A stretch of DNA of 64,000 bases from Stutzerimonas stutzeri KOS6 (GCF_000307775.2 NZ_KK020677.1:41470-105469); one strand, 5' to 3'. Shown: positions 43,447 to 52,907, numbered from the stretch's first letter. Notes: generated by a model not told the origin, from the sequence alone. Numbers and translations: made by a program.

Positions 43447-44331
43447 ATGTCCGCTCCGAGTCCCCGTCCCAGCACCCTGCACCTGCCTCCCGGCGACTGG
43501 TCGAGCGTACTCGACTGCCTGTGCGCTCGGTTTCCGGCAATCGACCGTGCCACCTGGCTCGAGCGCATGGCCCGCGGGCGGGTGCTCGATGCGGACATGG
43601 TGCCGATCGATGCTAACCAGCCGTACCGGGTCGGCATGCGCGTGCATTACTTTCGCGAGGTGCCGGACGAGACGCCGGTGCCGTTCGAGGAGCGCATCCT
43701 GCATGTCGACGAGCATCTGGTGGTGGCGGACAAGCCACATTTTCTTTCCGTGATGCCGGCTGGCGAGTATGTCAACGAAACCCTGCTGGCGCGGCTGTGC
43801 AAGCGGCTGGGCAACACCGATCTGGTGCCCATTCATCGCATTGACCGCCTCACCGCGGGCCTGGTGCTGTTCTCGGCCAATCGGGAAAGCCGCGGCGCAT
43901 ACCAGGCGCTGTTCCGCCAGCGCGAGATCGCCAAGCGCTACGAAGCGATCTGCCCGGCGCTGCCGCACCTCGACTTTCCGCTGCGCCGAAGTCTTTGCAT
44001 GGTCCCGGCTGAGCCGTTCTTCCTGATGCGCGAAGGCGAGGGCGAGCCGAACAGCGAGACGCTGATCGAGGTGCTCGAGCGGCGTGGCGACCTGTGGCGC
44101 TACGGGCTTTCCCCCATCAGTGGCAAAAAACACCAGCTACGCCTGCACATGGCCACCCTCGGCGCCGGTATCTGCAACGACCCGTTCTATCCCGAGCTGC
44201 TCGAGCGCCGCGAGCGTGAGGCCGACGACTACGCGCGGCCACTCAAGCTGCTGGCGCGCGGCTTGCGCTTTCGCGATCCTGTGAGCGGGGCGCTGCGCGA
44301 ATTCGAGAGCACACTGCAACTGGACTGGTAA
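43447..44331 (+). CDS. RluA-family RNA pseudouridine synthase
   Basis: A 294-residue enzyme with the RluA catalytic motif HRIDRLTAGLVLFSAN (aspartate about 139) and an N-terminal S4-like segment (ARGRVLDADMVPIDANQPYR). ISGKKHQLRLHMATLG is the second conserved block. It converts uridine to pseudouridine in rRNA or tRNA; target not decided. Start ATG 43447 gives normal length. Single gene, followed 67 bases later by a glycosylase gene. Confidence 0.9.
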   Translation: MSAPSPRPSTLHLPPGDWSSVLDCLCARFPAIDRATWLERMARGRVLDADMVPIDANQPYRVGMRVHYFREVPDETPVPFEERILHVDEHLVVADKPHFLSVMPAGEYVNETLLARLCKRLGNTDLVPIHRIDRLTAGLVLFSANRESRGAYQALFRQREIAKRYEAICPALPHLDFPLRRSLCMVPAEPFFLMREGEGEPNSETLIEVLERRGDLWRYGLSPISGKKHQLRLHMATLGAGICNDPFYPELLERREREADDYARPLKLLARGLRFRDPVSGALREFESTLQLDW

Positions 44332-44398
44332 CGGCGGGCGCACCTTCGCGGCGTTGGCGAGTCTCAAGTCGAAGACAGGCCAGCTATTGGTGCAGCCA

Positions 44399-45229
44399 AT
44401 GCCCGAAGGTCCTTCCATCGTCATCCTGCGTGAAGAAGCGGCGGCGTTCGCCGGGCGCAGCATCGAGCGTGCCGAGGGCAGCGCCAAGATCGACACGTCC
44501 CGGCTGGCCGGCCAGGTGGTACGTGGCTGCCACAGCTGGGGCAAGCATTTCCTGATCGAGCTGGAGGACGTCTCCGTCCGCATCCATCTGCTGCTGTTCG
44601 GCAGCTACCGCATCAATGAGCGCAAGGACGCCGTAGCGCGGCTGAGCCTGGGCTTTGCCAACGGCGAGCTGAACTTCTACGCCTGCTCGGTGCAGTTGAT
44701 CGAAGGGCCGCTGGATGCGACGTACGACTGGAGCATGGACCTGATGAGCGACGCCTGGAGTCCGCGTACCACGCTCAGGCGTCTGCGCGAGCGGCCACGG
44801 TTGTTGGTCTGCGATGCGCTGCTCGACCAGACGCTGTTCGCCGGCTCCGGCAACATCATCAAGAACGAGGTGCTCTATCGCATTCGCGTCCATCCGCTGT
44901 CGCTGATCGGCGAACTCTCGGCGGCCAAGCTGCGCGAGCTGGTCCGAGAGGCACGCACCTACAGCTTCGAGTTTCTCGAATGGAAGCGCGCCGGTGTGCT
45001 CAAGGCGCACTGGCTGGCCCACGGCAAGACCACCTGCGTGCGCTGCCGGATTCCGCTGGTCAAGGCCAAGGCGCTGGGGCGCAGTCGGCGAAGGGCGTTC
45101 TTTTGCGAGCGATGCCAGAAGCGCTACGGCGAAGCGGCGCTGGATAACGTCGAGGCGCCGTGCATCGCCGAGGAAGGCCAGGGGCAGGGAGATGACCGGC
45201 AAGAAACCGGCGACAGCTCACCCGGTTGA
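44399..45229 (+). CDS. Endonuclease VIII-like DNA glycosylase (Fpg/Nei family)
   Basis: A 276-residue protein beginning MPEGPSI, with the catalytic P2-E3 of Fpg/Nei enzymes; proline 2 becomes the Schiff-base nucleophile once Met is removed. A helix-two-turn-helix DNA-binding segment (DQTLFAGSGNIIKNEVLYRI, about residues 140-159) and a C-terminal zinc finger (CVRCRIPLV... FFCERCQKR) follow. It removes oxidised pyrimidines and nicks the strand. A polar tail follows the zinc finger. I do not assign nei against nei2. Confidence 0.9.
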   Translation: MPEGPSIVILREEAAAFAGRSIERAEGSAKIDTSRLAGQVVRGCHSWGKHFLIELEDVSVRIHLLLFGSYRINERKDAVARLSLGFANGELNFYACSVQLIEGPLDATYDWSMDLMSDAWSPRTTLRRLRERPRLLVCDALLDQTLFAGSGNIIKNEVLYRIRVHPLSLIGELSAAKLRELVREARTYSFEFLEWKRAGVLKAHWLAHGKTTCVRCRIPLVKAKALGRSRRRAFFCERCQKRYGEAALDNVEAPCIAEEGQGQGDDRQETGDSSPG

Positions 45230-45279
45230 AGGCGACGTCCTGGCGCATACGGGCCCTGCTCCGAGCGCCTGCATCGCCG

Positions 45280-46050
45280 CTATCGCGCGGCCCAGCCGCC
45301 ATCCATGTTCCAGGCGGCGCCGCGCACCTGGTCGCCGGCTTCGCTGCAGAGGAACAGTGCCATCGCCCCCAGTTGTGCGGGGGTGACGAAGTCCAGCGAG
45401 GGTTGCTTCTCCGCCAGCAGTTCGTGGCGCGCACGCTGCTCGTCGCCGTCCTGTCGCGCGCGCTCGTCGATCTGCTGCTGTACCAGCGGCGTCAGCACCC
45501 AGCCAGGGCAGATGGCATTGCAGGTGATCGGCGTGGTGGCGGTTTCCAGCGCCACCACCTTGGTCAGTCCGACCAGGCCGTGCTTGGCGGCGACGTAGGC
45601 GGATTTCTGCTCCGAGCCCACCAGCCCGTGAACCGAGGCGACGTTGATGATCCGCCCCCAGCCGCGCTGGCGCATGCCGGGCAGGGCCAGGCGAATGGTG
45701 TGGAACGCCGAGGACAGGTTGATGGCGATGATGGCGTCCCAGCGCTCCGGCGGAAACTCCTCCACCGGCGCCACGTGCTGGATGCCGGCATTATTGACCA
45801 GGATGTCGACGCCACCGAACTCGCGTTCGGCGTAGGCGAACAGCTCGGCGATCTGCCCGGGATCGGAAACGTCCGCACCATGATGACCGACCTTGCGGCC
45901 GTGCCGGCCGACTTCGGCCTGCGCTGCCGATGCGTCGCCGAAACCGTTGAGGATCAGGTCGGCGCCGGCCTCGGCCAGCTTCAGTGCGATGCCCAGCCCG
46001 ATGCCGCTGGTGGAGCCGGTGACCAGTGCGGTCTTGCCTGTGAGGTTCAT
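45280..46050 (-). CDS. bdhA: 3-hydroxybutyrate dehydrogenase
   Basis: A 256-residue short-chain dehydrogenase. TGSTSGIGLGIALKLAEAGA is the NAD site, NNAGIQHVAPVEEFP the central motif, and the catalytic residues are Ser in INVASVHGLVGS and YVAAKHG (YxxxK). The HLLAEKQPS-like C-terminal loop typical of D-3-hydroxybutyrate dehydrogenase is seen as ARHELLAEKQPSLDFVTP. It interconverts D-3-hydroxybutyrate and acetoacetate. It follows the GntP permease by 135 bases on the same strand. Confidence 0.93.
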   Translation of the reverse strand: MNLTGKTALVTGSTSGIGLGIALKLAEAGADLILNGFGDASAAQAEVGRHGRKVGHHGADVSDPGQIAELFAYAEREFGGVDILVNNAGIQHVAPVEEFPPERWDAIIAINLSSAFHTIRLALPGMRQRGWGRIINVASVHGLVGSEQKSAYVAAKHGLVGLTKVVALETATTPITCNAICPGWVLTPLVQQQIDERARQDGDEQRARHELLAEKQPSLDFVTPAQLGAMALFLCSEAGDQVRGAAWNMDGGWAAR

Positions 46051-46185
46051 GGGTTTCTCCCGCTTGGCGCCCGCCCGGGGCGGCGCCTTGGTTTTTTTGT
46101 GGACGGAAGGCACTCGCTGACGGCGTGGCGTTCGCCTGTGTCGCGCGCGGCACGAGCCGACTCGCGAGCCCGAGGCGCGCACGTA

Positions 46186-47577
46186 TCAGACGATGCCGGT
46201 AGCGTAGTACACGCCGATCACGAAGAAGGCCGCGGCCGTGGCGATCAGGGTGATGGCGAAGATGTCCTTGTAGGATTCGCGGTGGGTCAGCCCGGTGACC
46301 GCCAGCAACGTGATCACCGCGCCGTTGTGCGGCAGGGTGTCGAGCCCGCCGGAGGCCATCGAGGCGACCCGGTGCAGCACTTCCAGCGGAATCTGCGCGG
46401 CGTTGGCGGCAGCGACGAAGCTGTCGGCCATCGCCGCCAGGGCGATGCTCATGCCGCCGGAGGCCGAGCCGGTGATGCCGGCCAGCAGGTTGACGGTGAT
46501 GGCTTCGTTGATCAGCGGATTGGGAATCGCCGAGAGCGCATCGGCGACCACGATGAAGCCCGGCAGCGAGGCGATCACCGCGCCGAAGCCGAATTCCGAC
46601 GCGGTGTTCATTGCCGCCAGCAGCGAGCCACCGACCGCCGTGCGGCTGCCCTCGGCCAGCTTGCCGCGCAGGGTGCCGAAGCTGGTCGCCAGCACCAGCG
46701 CGATGCCCAGCAGCAGTGCTGCCTCCACCGCCCAGATCGCGGTGAGCTTGCCCACCTCGGTGACCAGCGGGGCGCTCATGCCCGGCAGTTGCAGCGTGTG
46801 GCTGGTGCCGTAGAACTCGGGAATCCAGCGGGTGAACAGGAGGTTGGCGACCAGCACCAGCAGCAGCGGTGACAGCGCCAACCAGGGGTTGGGCTGGGCG
46901 ATATCGGCTGGCGTTTCCGGCTCGTTGCGCAGGTTGGTACCGTAGCCTTCGCCGGCGGCGATGGCCTTGCCGAGCTGCCACTTGAGATAGAGCATGCCCA
47001 GGCCGAAGACGAAGAGGGTGCCGATCAGGCCGAGCCAGGGCGCGGCCCAGGTGGTGGTGTTGAAGAAGGTGGTGGGGATGATGTTCTGGATCTGCGGCGT
47101 GCCGGGAATGGCGGTCATGGTGAAGGTGAACGCGCCGAGGGCGATGGTCGCCGGGATCAGCCGCTTGGGCATGTTGCTCTGGCGGAACATCTCCGCGGCG
47201 AACGGGTATACGGCGAACACCACGACGAACAGCGACACGCCGCCGTAGGTCAGCAACGCGCAGACCAGCACGATCACCAGCATCGCCTGGCTGGTGCCGA
47301 GCAGGCGGATCGCCGCGGCGACGATGGAGCGCGAAAAGCCGGACATCTCGATCAGCTTGCCGAACACCGCGCCGAGCAGGAATACCGGGAAGTACAGCTT
47401 GATGAAGCCGACCATCTTCTCCATGAAGATGCCGGTGAAGGCGGGGGCCACGGCCGACGGATCGGTGAGCAGCACCGCACCCATCGCGGCGATGGGGGCA
47501 AAGAGGATGACACTGTAGCCGCGGTAGGCGGCGAGCATCAGCAGGGCCAATGCAGCAAGGGCGATGACGACGCTCAT
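46186..47577 (-). CDS. GntP-family permease, likely D-3-hydroxybutyrate transporter
   Basis: A 463-residue membrane protein with about 12 hydrophobic spans and GntP motifs (FTFTMTAIPGTPQIQNIIP, ITGSASGGMSIALAAMADSF, GLDTLPHNGAVITLL). The start is ATG 47577, which removes a non-native leader. It lies upstream of bdhA in one operon, so it probably imports 3-hydroxybutyrate. A sigma-54-like promoter is located at 47702-47718. Confidence 0.9.
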   Translation of the reverse strand: MSVVIALAALALLMLAAYRGYSVILFAPIAAMGAVLLTDPSAVAPAFTGIFMEKMVGFIKLYFPVFLLGAVFGKLIEMSGFSRSIVAAAIRLLGTSQAMLVIVLVCALLTYGGVSLFVVVFAVYPFAAEMFRQSNMPKRLIPATIALGAFTFTMTAIPGTPQIQNIIPTTFFNTTTWAAPWLGLIGTLFVFGLGMLYLKWQLGKAIAAGEGYGTNLRNEPETPADIAQPNPWLALSPLLLVLVANLLFTRWIPEFYGTSHTLQLPGMSAPLVTEVGKLTAIWAVEAALLLGIALVLATSFGTLRGKLAEGSRTAVGGSLLAAMNTASEFGFGAVIASLPGFIVVADALSAIPNPLINEAITVNLLAGITGSASGGMSIALAAMADSFVAAANAAQIPLEVLHRVASMASGGLDTLPHNGAVITLLAVTGLTHRESYKDIFAITLIATAAAFFVIGVYYATGIV

Positions 47578-47701
47578 CGGGACGATCTCCTGGCCCCGCG
47601 CGGCACGACCGAAAGCTGCCGAGGGCGTTCGGGGACTCGCTGCTGCACGGCAGGCACATTGTTTTTCTTGTTTCGGCTGCGGACAGTGCCGCACGGTGAT
47701 T

Positions 47702-47718
47702 TAGCGAGTTCCGTGCCA
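47702..47718 (-). promoter_or_regulatory. Sigma-54-type promoter of the permease-bdhA operon
   Basis: Minus strand TGGCACG-GAAC-TCGC (47718 to 47704) matches the -24/-12 consensus TGGCACG-N4-TTGC with one mismatch and keeps the GG and GC at correct spacing. Transcription would start near 47691, about 115 bases before the permease start. Confidence 0.65.
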
Positions 47719-47757
47719 GTTACGCAACTATCTGAATCAAAAGGATTTTATTTAACG

Positions 47758-47836
47758 TGTCCAGATTCGTGGATGGCGCATGTGTCCGACTATGTGGACA
47801 TCGCTGTCCAGTAATCCAGACATCATGCGGTCTGGA
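47758..47836 (-). promoter_or_regulatory. Cluster of palindromic sites, probable enhancer-binding protein sites
   Basis: Related 18-22 bp palindromes lie side by side: TGTCC-N8-GGATG (47758-47775), TGTCC-N8-GGACA (47783-47800), TGTC-N10-GACA (47805-47822) and TCCAGAC-N8-GTCTGGA (47815-47836). The cluster is 40-130 bases upstream of the sigma-54 promoter, where an activator of that class would bind. The plus-strand remainder to 48036 shows no other gene. Confidence 0.6.
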
Positions 47837-48036
47837 ATGCGCCAGCATCGCTACTGCGGTGCACATCGGGCCCTGCCGGGTTGGAAAGGGCGAACGGCGA
47901 GCAATGCCGGCGTGCAGCCGCCGGCTACCGGCTGCGGCTATTCTGTTGAGCCCGTCGGGGTTCGCCCTGGTTTTCGCCATTTTTGCGCCGGTTGGCGTGG
48001 GGGCTGTTCCGTTGCGCTTAATCTGGAGGTGGGTCG

Positions 48037-48450
48037 ATGCGAGTTGTCCTTTTGCTGTCACTGGTGGCTGTCGCGATCCCGGCCCAGGCGGCCGAGCCGC
48101 TGCTGCTGCGCATGGGTGAGCATCGGCTGACGGCCGAATATGCGACTACTGCCGATCAGCGCCAGCTTGGCCTCATGTGGCGTACCGAGTTGGCTGCCGA
48201 CAGCGGCATGCTGTTCCGCTTCGGCGAGGTACGCCGACACTGCCTGTGGATGAAAGACACGCCGCTGCCGTTGTCGGCGGCATTTCTCGATGAGGGCGGG
48301 GTGATTGTCGATGTCATCGACCTGGAGCCGCTGAGCACCGAGATTCGTTGTTCGCAGCGGCCCGCGCGTTATGCGCTGGAGGTGAACCAGGGCTGGTTCG
48401 ACAAGCGGGATATAGGACGAGGTGCGCGGCTGGAGGGAATACCGGAGTAA
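48037..48450 (+). CDS. DUF192 exported protein
   Basis: A 137-residue protein with a signal peptide (MRVVLLLSLVAVAIPAQA) and a DUF192 domain carrying its family motifs QRQLGLMWRTELAADSGMLF, CLWMKDTPLPLSAAFLDEGG and ALEVNQGWFDKRDI. Periplasmic protein of unknown function. Divergent from the permease-bdhA operon across a 459-base gap. Confidence 0.88.
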   Translation: MRVVLLLSLVAVAIPAQAAEPLLLRMGEHRLTAEYATTADQRQLGLMWRTELAADSGMLFRFGEVRRHCLWMKDTPLPLSAAFLDEGGVIVDVIDLEPLSTEIRCSQRPARYALEVNQGWFDKRDIGRGARLEGIPE

Positions 48451-48540
48451 CTTGGACAACGGCTTTGCCTTGCTCCACCGGTTTGGTCGAGGGGACGGGA
48501 TGGGTAGTTGTCTGGGGTATCTGCGGGGTGCTGGGGGAAC

Positions 48541-48664
48541 GCGTGGAAAATGCTTCGCAGTTTTCCACCCTACGCGTTTGCGGGTAACGCGTGGAAAGTG
48601 ACGTGTCGATCCCGCAGGCGCGCCATCGCCGCGTAGGGTGGATAACGGCTCCGCCTTATCCACC
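48541..48664. repeat. Two GGTGGA-type intergenic palindromes
   Basis: TGGAAAA / TTTTCCA (48544-48567, followed by CCCTACGC) and GGTGGATAA / TTATCCACC (48637-48664, preceded by GCGTAG). Both carry the CGTAGGGTGGA or CCACCCTACGC signature shared with the repeats at 52908, 55712 and 57970. They fill most of the gap between the DUF192 gene and the Lrp gene. Confidence 0.8.
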
Positions 48665-48696
48665 AGCTGGCGCGAAGCCCACCGTGGTCACGAGCC

Positions 48697-49167
48697 TCAA
48701 TCCAGCGGCAACTCCGTTGTCCGCTTCACCTCGCTCATGGCGATGTGCGAATGCGCCTCCTGCACGTGCGGCCGTTGCAGCAGGTGGTCACGCAGGAAGC
48801 GCTCATAACTGTCGATGTCCCTGGTCACCACCTTGAGCAGATAGTCCGACTCGCCGGCCATGGTGTGGCATTCGAGCACTTCGGGGTAGCCCACCACTGC
48901 CCGCTCGAACTCGTCGAGATTGCTGCGCCCGTGTGCCGAGAGCTTGATGTTGACGAACACCGTCATGTTCAGCCCGAGCTTCTTCGGGTTGAGCAGGGCG
49001 ACCTTGCGCTCGATCAGCCCGTCTTCCTGCATGCGGTGAATGCGCCGCCAGCAGGGCGATTGCGACAGTTCGACCTTTTCGGCGATCTCCGCCGCGGACA
49101 GATCGGCGTTGTGCTGCAGCAGCAGAAGGATCTTGCGGTCGATGCTGCTCAGTGGCGGCGTCTGCAT
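48697..49167 (-). CDS. Lrp/AsnC-family transcriptional regulator
   Basis: A 156-residue regulator. The N-terminal helix-turn-helix is LSAAEIAEKVELSQSPCWRR (about residues 22-41); the C-terminal RAM domain ends with VVTRDIDSYERFLRDHL and the family's terminal block. It is divergent from the indolepyruvate oxidoreductase gene, so it likely controls that gene in response to an amino acid such as phenylalanine or tyrosine. Start ATG 49167 gives standard length. Confidence 0.92.
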   Translation of the reverse strand: MQTPPLSSIDRKILLLLQHNADLSAAEIAEKVELSQSPCWRRIHRMQEDGLIERKVALLNPKKLGLNMTVFVNIKLSAHGRSNLDEFERAVVGYPEVLECHTMAGESDYLLKVVTRDIDSYERFLRDHLLQRPHVQEAHSHIAMSEVKRTTELPLD

Positions 49168-49372
49168 GGTTGTTCCCGTCTTCTTGTCATTCGTGAATGG
49201 TTCATGCACGCAAGTGCTGTTCTACCGCAAAAGTAGAAAGAAAATCTCTCCCCGTCACGGCCAGACTCTTAATCGACACGCGACAGCGGGGCGATCCCCT
49301 GCTGATCGCTGGCGTGGAGAGACGGCGTGCGGTTTCTCCATGACTCCGATAACAACAAATCAGGAGCGCCCC

Positions 49373-52300
49373 ATGTCTCTGGCCGAGATCCGTCTGGACG
49401 ACAAGTACCGGCTTGCAACCGGTCATCTGTACCTCACCGGCACCCAGGCGCTGACCCGCTTGCCGATGTTGCAGCATCAGCGTGACCAGGCCCGTGGTTT
49501 GAATACCGGTGGCTTCATCTCCGGCTATCGCGGCTCGCCACTGGGCGGGCTGGACAAGAGCCTCTGGGAAGCCCGCGACTACCTCAAGCAACACGCCATC
49601 CACTTCCAGCCGGGCGTCAACGAAGAGTTGGCCGCCACCGCGGTGTGGGGCAGCCAGCAGACCAACCTGTTCCCCGGCGCCAAATACGACGGCGTGTTCG
49701 CCATGTGGTACGGCAAGGGGCCGGGCGTCGACCGTGCCGGCGATGTGTTCAAGCATGCGAATGCGGCGGGCGTCTCGCCCCATGGCGGTGTGTTGTTGCT
49801 GGCCGGCGATGACCACGGCTGCAAATCCTCGACGCTGCCGCACCAGAGCGAGCATGCCTTCATCGCCGCCTCGATCCCGGTGCTGAACCCGGCCAACGTC
49901 CAGGAGATCCTCGACTACGGCATCATCGGCTGGGAGCTGTCGCGCTACTCCGGCTGCTGGGTCGCGCTCAAGACCATCGCCGAAAACGTCGACTCCTCGG
50001 CCGTGGTGGAAGTCGATCCGCTGCGCATGCAGACGCGTATCCCGGACGATTTCGAGCTTCCCGAGGACGGCGTGCACATCCGCTGGCCGGACCCGCCACT
50101 GGCACAGGAAAAACGCCTCAACCTGTACAAGATCTACGCCGCGCGTGCCTTCGCCCGGGCCAACAACCTGAACCGGGTGATGCTCGATTCGCCCAACCCG
50201 CGCCTGGGCATCATCACCACCGGCAAGTCCTATCTCGATGTGCGCCAGGCGCTGGATGACCTGGGCCTTGATGAAGCGCTGTGCGCCCGGGTCGGTCTGC
50301 GCGTGCTCAAGGTCGGCATGAGCTGGCCGCTGGAGCCGGTCTCGGTGCACGAGTTCGCCCAGGGGCTGGACGAGATTCTGGTGGTCGAGGAGAAGCGCAG
50401 CATCCTCGAGGACCAGCTCACCGGGCAGCTCTACAACTGGCCGGTGGACAAGCGCCCGCGGGTGGTTGGCGAGTTCGACGAGCAGGGCAGCTCGCTGCTG
50501 CCGAACCTCTCCGAACTGACCCCGGCGATGATTGCCCGGGTGATCGCCAAGCGCCTCGCGCCGATCTACACCAGCGACAGCATCCAGGCTCGCCTGGCCT
50601 TCCTCGACGCCAAGGAAAAGGCCCTGGCCGCGCGCAGCTACAGCACCGTGCGCACGCCGCACTACTGCTCAGGCTGCCCGCACAACAGCTCGACCAAGGT
50701 GCCCGAGGGCAGCCGCGCCTCGGCCGGCATCGGCTGTCACTACATGGTGCAGTGGATGGACCGGCGCACCGAGACCTTCACCCAGATGGGCGGCGAGGGC
50801 GTCAACTGGATCGGCCAGGCGCCGTTCACCGATACCCCGCACATGTTCCAGAACCTCGGCGACGGCACCTACTTCCACTCCGGCAGCCTGGCCGTGCGTG
50901 CGGCAGTGGCGGCCGGGGTCAATATCACCTTCAAGATCCTCTATAACGATGCGGTGGCCATGACGGGCGGCCAGCCCATCGACGGCGAGCTGCGCGTCGA
51001 CCAGCTCAGCCGCCAGATCGCAGACGAAGGCGTCAAACGCATCGCCCTGGTCAGCGACGAGCCGGACAAGTACCCGAGCCGCGATACCTTTGCGCCGATC
51101 ACCAGCTTCCACCACCGCCGCGAACTGGATGCGGTGCAGCGCGAGCTGCGCGAGTTCAAGGGCGTCTCGGTGATCATCTACGACCAGACCTGTGCCACCG
51201 AGAAGCGTCGTCGGCGCAAGCGCGGCAAGCTGGAAGACCCGGCCAAGCGCGCCTTCATCAACCCGGCGGTGTGCGAGGGCTGTGGCGACTGCGGCGAGAA
51301 GTCCAACTGCCTGGCCGTGCTGCCGCTGGAAACCGAGCTGGGGCGCAAGCGCGAGATCGACCAGAACGCCTGCAACAAGGATTTCTCCTGCGTCGAGGGT
51401 TTCTGCCCGAGCTTCGTCACCGTGCATGGCGGCGGGCTGCGCAAGCCCGAGGCTGTAGCTGGCGGGATCGAAGCGGCGACGTTGCCCGAGCCCCGGCATC
51501 CTTCGCTGGAGCGGCCGTGGAACGTGCTGATCCCCGGCGTTGGCGGCAGTGGCGTGACCACCCTTGGCGCGCTGCTCGGCATGGCCGCGCACCTGGAAGG
51601 CAAGGGCTGCACCGTGCTCGACCAGGCCGGCCTGGCGCAGAAGTTCGGCCCGGTGACCACCCACGTGCGCATCGCTGCGAGGCAGAGCGATATCTACGCC
51701 GTGCGCATCGCCGCAGGCGAAGCCGACCTGCTACTCGGCTGCGATCTGGTGGTGGCGGCCGGTGATGAATCGCTGACCCGCCTCAACGAGCGGATCAGCA
51801 ACGCCGTGGTGAACAGCCACGAGTCCGCCACCGCCGAGTTCACCCGCAACCCCGATGCCCAGGTGCCCGGCGCGGCGATGCGTCAGGCCATCAGCGACGC
51901 GGTCGGCGCTGACAAGACCCATTTCGTCGATGCCACCCGCCTGGCCACGCGGCTCCTGGGCGACAGCATCGCCACCAACCTGTTCCTGCTCGGCTTCGCC
52001 TATCAGCAGGGGCTTTTGCCGATCAGCGCCGAGGCCATCGAGAAGGCCATCGAACTCAACGGCGTGTCGGCCAAGCTCAACCTGCAAGCCTTCCGCTGGG
52101 GCCGCCGCGCGGTGCTCGAACGCGAGGCCGTGGAGCAACTGGCGCGCCCGGTTGAGGCCGCCGGGTCTAGCCTGGCCGGACCGATTTGCAAGACCCTGGA
52201 AGAGATCGTCGACTGGCGCGTGGACTTCCTCACCCGCTACCAGAACGCCGGGCTGGCGCGCCGCTATCGCCAGCGGGTCGAGCGGGTGCGTGAGGCCGAT

Positions 52301-52858
52301 AGCGCCGATGATCTGGCGCTGTCCAAGGCCGTCGCCCGCTACTACTTCAAGCTCTTGGCCTACAAGGACGAGTACGAGGTGGCGCGCCTCTACAGCGAGC
52401 CGGAGTTCCGCCAGCAGCTCGAGGCGCAGTTCGAGGGCGACTACCGGTTGCAGTTCCACCTCGCCCCGGCCTGGCTGGCCAAGCGTGACCCCGTCACCGG
52501 CGAGCCGCGCAAGCGCGAGCTGGGGCCGTGGATGCTCAATGTGTTCGGCGTGCTGGCCAAGTTGCGCTTCCTGCGCGGCACGCCGCTCGATCCGTTCGGT
52601 TATGGCCACGACCGCCGCGTCGAGCGCCAGCTGATCAGCGAGTACGAGAACACCGTGGACGAGCTGCTGGCCCAGCTCAAGCCGACCAACTACCGCACCG
52701 CCGTGGCCATCGCCGCGCTGCCGGAACAGATCCGCGGCTACGGCCCGGTGAAGGAGCGCTCCATCGCCAAGGCCCGCCAGCAGGAGAAGCTGCTGCGGGA
52801 CCAATTGGCCAAAGGCGACGAGGTGCAGAGCGTGCGGCTGTTCCAGCCGGCGGCGTAG
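49373..52858 (+). CDS. Indolepyruvate ferredoxin oxidoreductase, fused type
   Basis: An 1161-residue fused enzyme. Residues 1-400 are the thiamine-diphosphate PYR-like region (GGFISGYRGSPLGGLDKSLW), about 400-680 the TPP-binding part (CSGCPHNSST), and about 620-660 carry an iron-sulfur ligand set (NPAVCEGCGDCGEKSNC). The gamma-like domain begins near residue 712 with PGVGGSGVTTLGALLGMAA. It oxidises aryl-pyruvates to aryl-acyl-CoA with ferredoxin. It stands first in an aromatic amino acid cluster. ATG 49373 follows CAGGAG. Confidence 0.92.
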   Translation: MSLAEIRLDDKYRLATGHLYLTGTQALTRLPMLQHQRDQARGLNTGGFISGYRGSPLGGLDKSLWEARDYLKQHAIHFQPGVNEELAATAVWGSQQTNLFPGAKYDGVFAMWYGKGPGVDRAGDVFKHANAAGVSPHGGVLLLAGDDHGCKSSTLPHQSEHAFIAASIPVLNPANVQEILDYGIIGWELSRYSGCWVALKTIAENVDSSAVVEVDPLRMQTRIPDDFELPEDGVHIRWPDPPLAQEKRLNLYKIYAARAFARANNLNRVMLDSPNPRLGIITTGKSYLDVRQALDDLGLDEALCARVGLRVLKVGMSWPLEPVSVHEFAQGLDEILVVEEKRSILEDQLTGQLYNWPVDKRPRVVGEFDEQGSSLLPNLSELTPAMIARVIAKRLAPIYTSDSIQARLAFLDAKEKALAARSYSTVRTPHYCSGCPHNSSTKVPEGSRASAGIGCHYMVQWMDRRTETFTQMGGEGVNWIGQAPFTDTPHMFQNLGDGTYFHSGSLAVRAAVAAGVNITFKILYNDAVAMTGGQPIDGELRVDQLSRQIADEGVKRIALVSDEPDKYPSRDTFAPITSFHHRRELDAVQRELREFKGVSVIIYDQTCATEKRRRRKRGKLEDPAKRAFINPAVCEGCGDCGEKSNCLAVLPLETELGRKREIDQNACNKDFSCVEGFCPSFVTVHGGGLRKPEAVAGGIEAATLPEPRHPSLERPWNVLIPGVGGSGVTTLGALLGMAAHLEGKGCTVLDQAGLAQKFGPVTTHVRIAARQSDIYAVRIAAGEADLLLGCDLVVAAGDESLTRLNERISNAVVNSHESATAEFTRNPDAQVPGAAMRQAISDAVGADKTHFVDATRLATRLLGDSIATNLFLLGFAYQQGLLPISAEAIEKAIELNGVSAKLNLQAFRWGRRAVLEREAVEQLARPVEAAGSSLAGPICKTLEEIVDWRVDFLTRYQNAGLARRYRQRVERVREADSADDLALSKAVARYYFKLLAYKDEYEVARLYSEPEFRQQLEAQFEGDYRLQFHLAPAWLAKRDPVTGEPRKRELGPWMLNVFGVLAKLRFLRGTPLDPFGYGHDRRVERQLISEYENTVDELLAQLKPTNYRTAVAIAALPEQIRGYGPVKERSIAKARQQEKLLRDQLAKGDEVQSVRLFQPAA

Positions 52859-52907
52859 CTGGCGCAGCTCGGCGGGCGCAGGGCTCGGTTGCCCGGGGCT
52901 GCTCCTG

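Noticed and set aside
45791..47659. 622-codon minus-strand open frame over the permease and bdhA
   Set aside because: It overlaps two clear genes in another frame and reads as an arginine/histidine-rich shadow typical of high-GC DNA.
47640..47700. Second sigma-54-like element (CGGCACTGTCCGCAG, minus strand) upstream of the permease
   Set aside because: It lacks TTGC at the -12 position, while the element at 47702-47718 fits far better.
49202..50662. 486-codon minus-strand open frame in the indolepyruvate oxidoreductase gene
   Set aside because: Antisense shadow of a gene with intact domain motifs; no recognisable protein in this frame.
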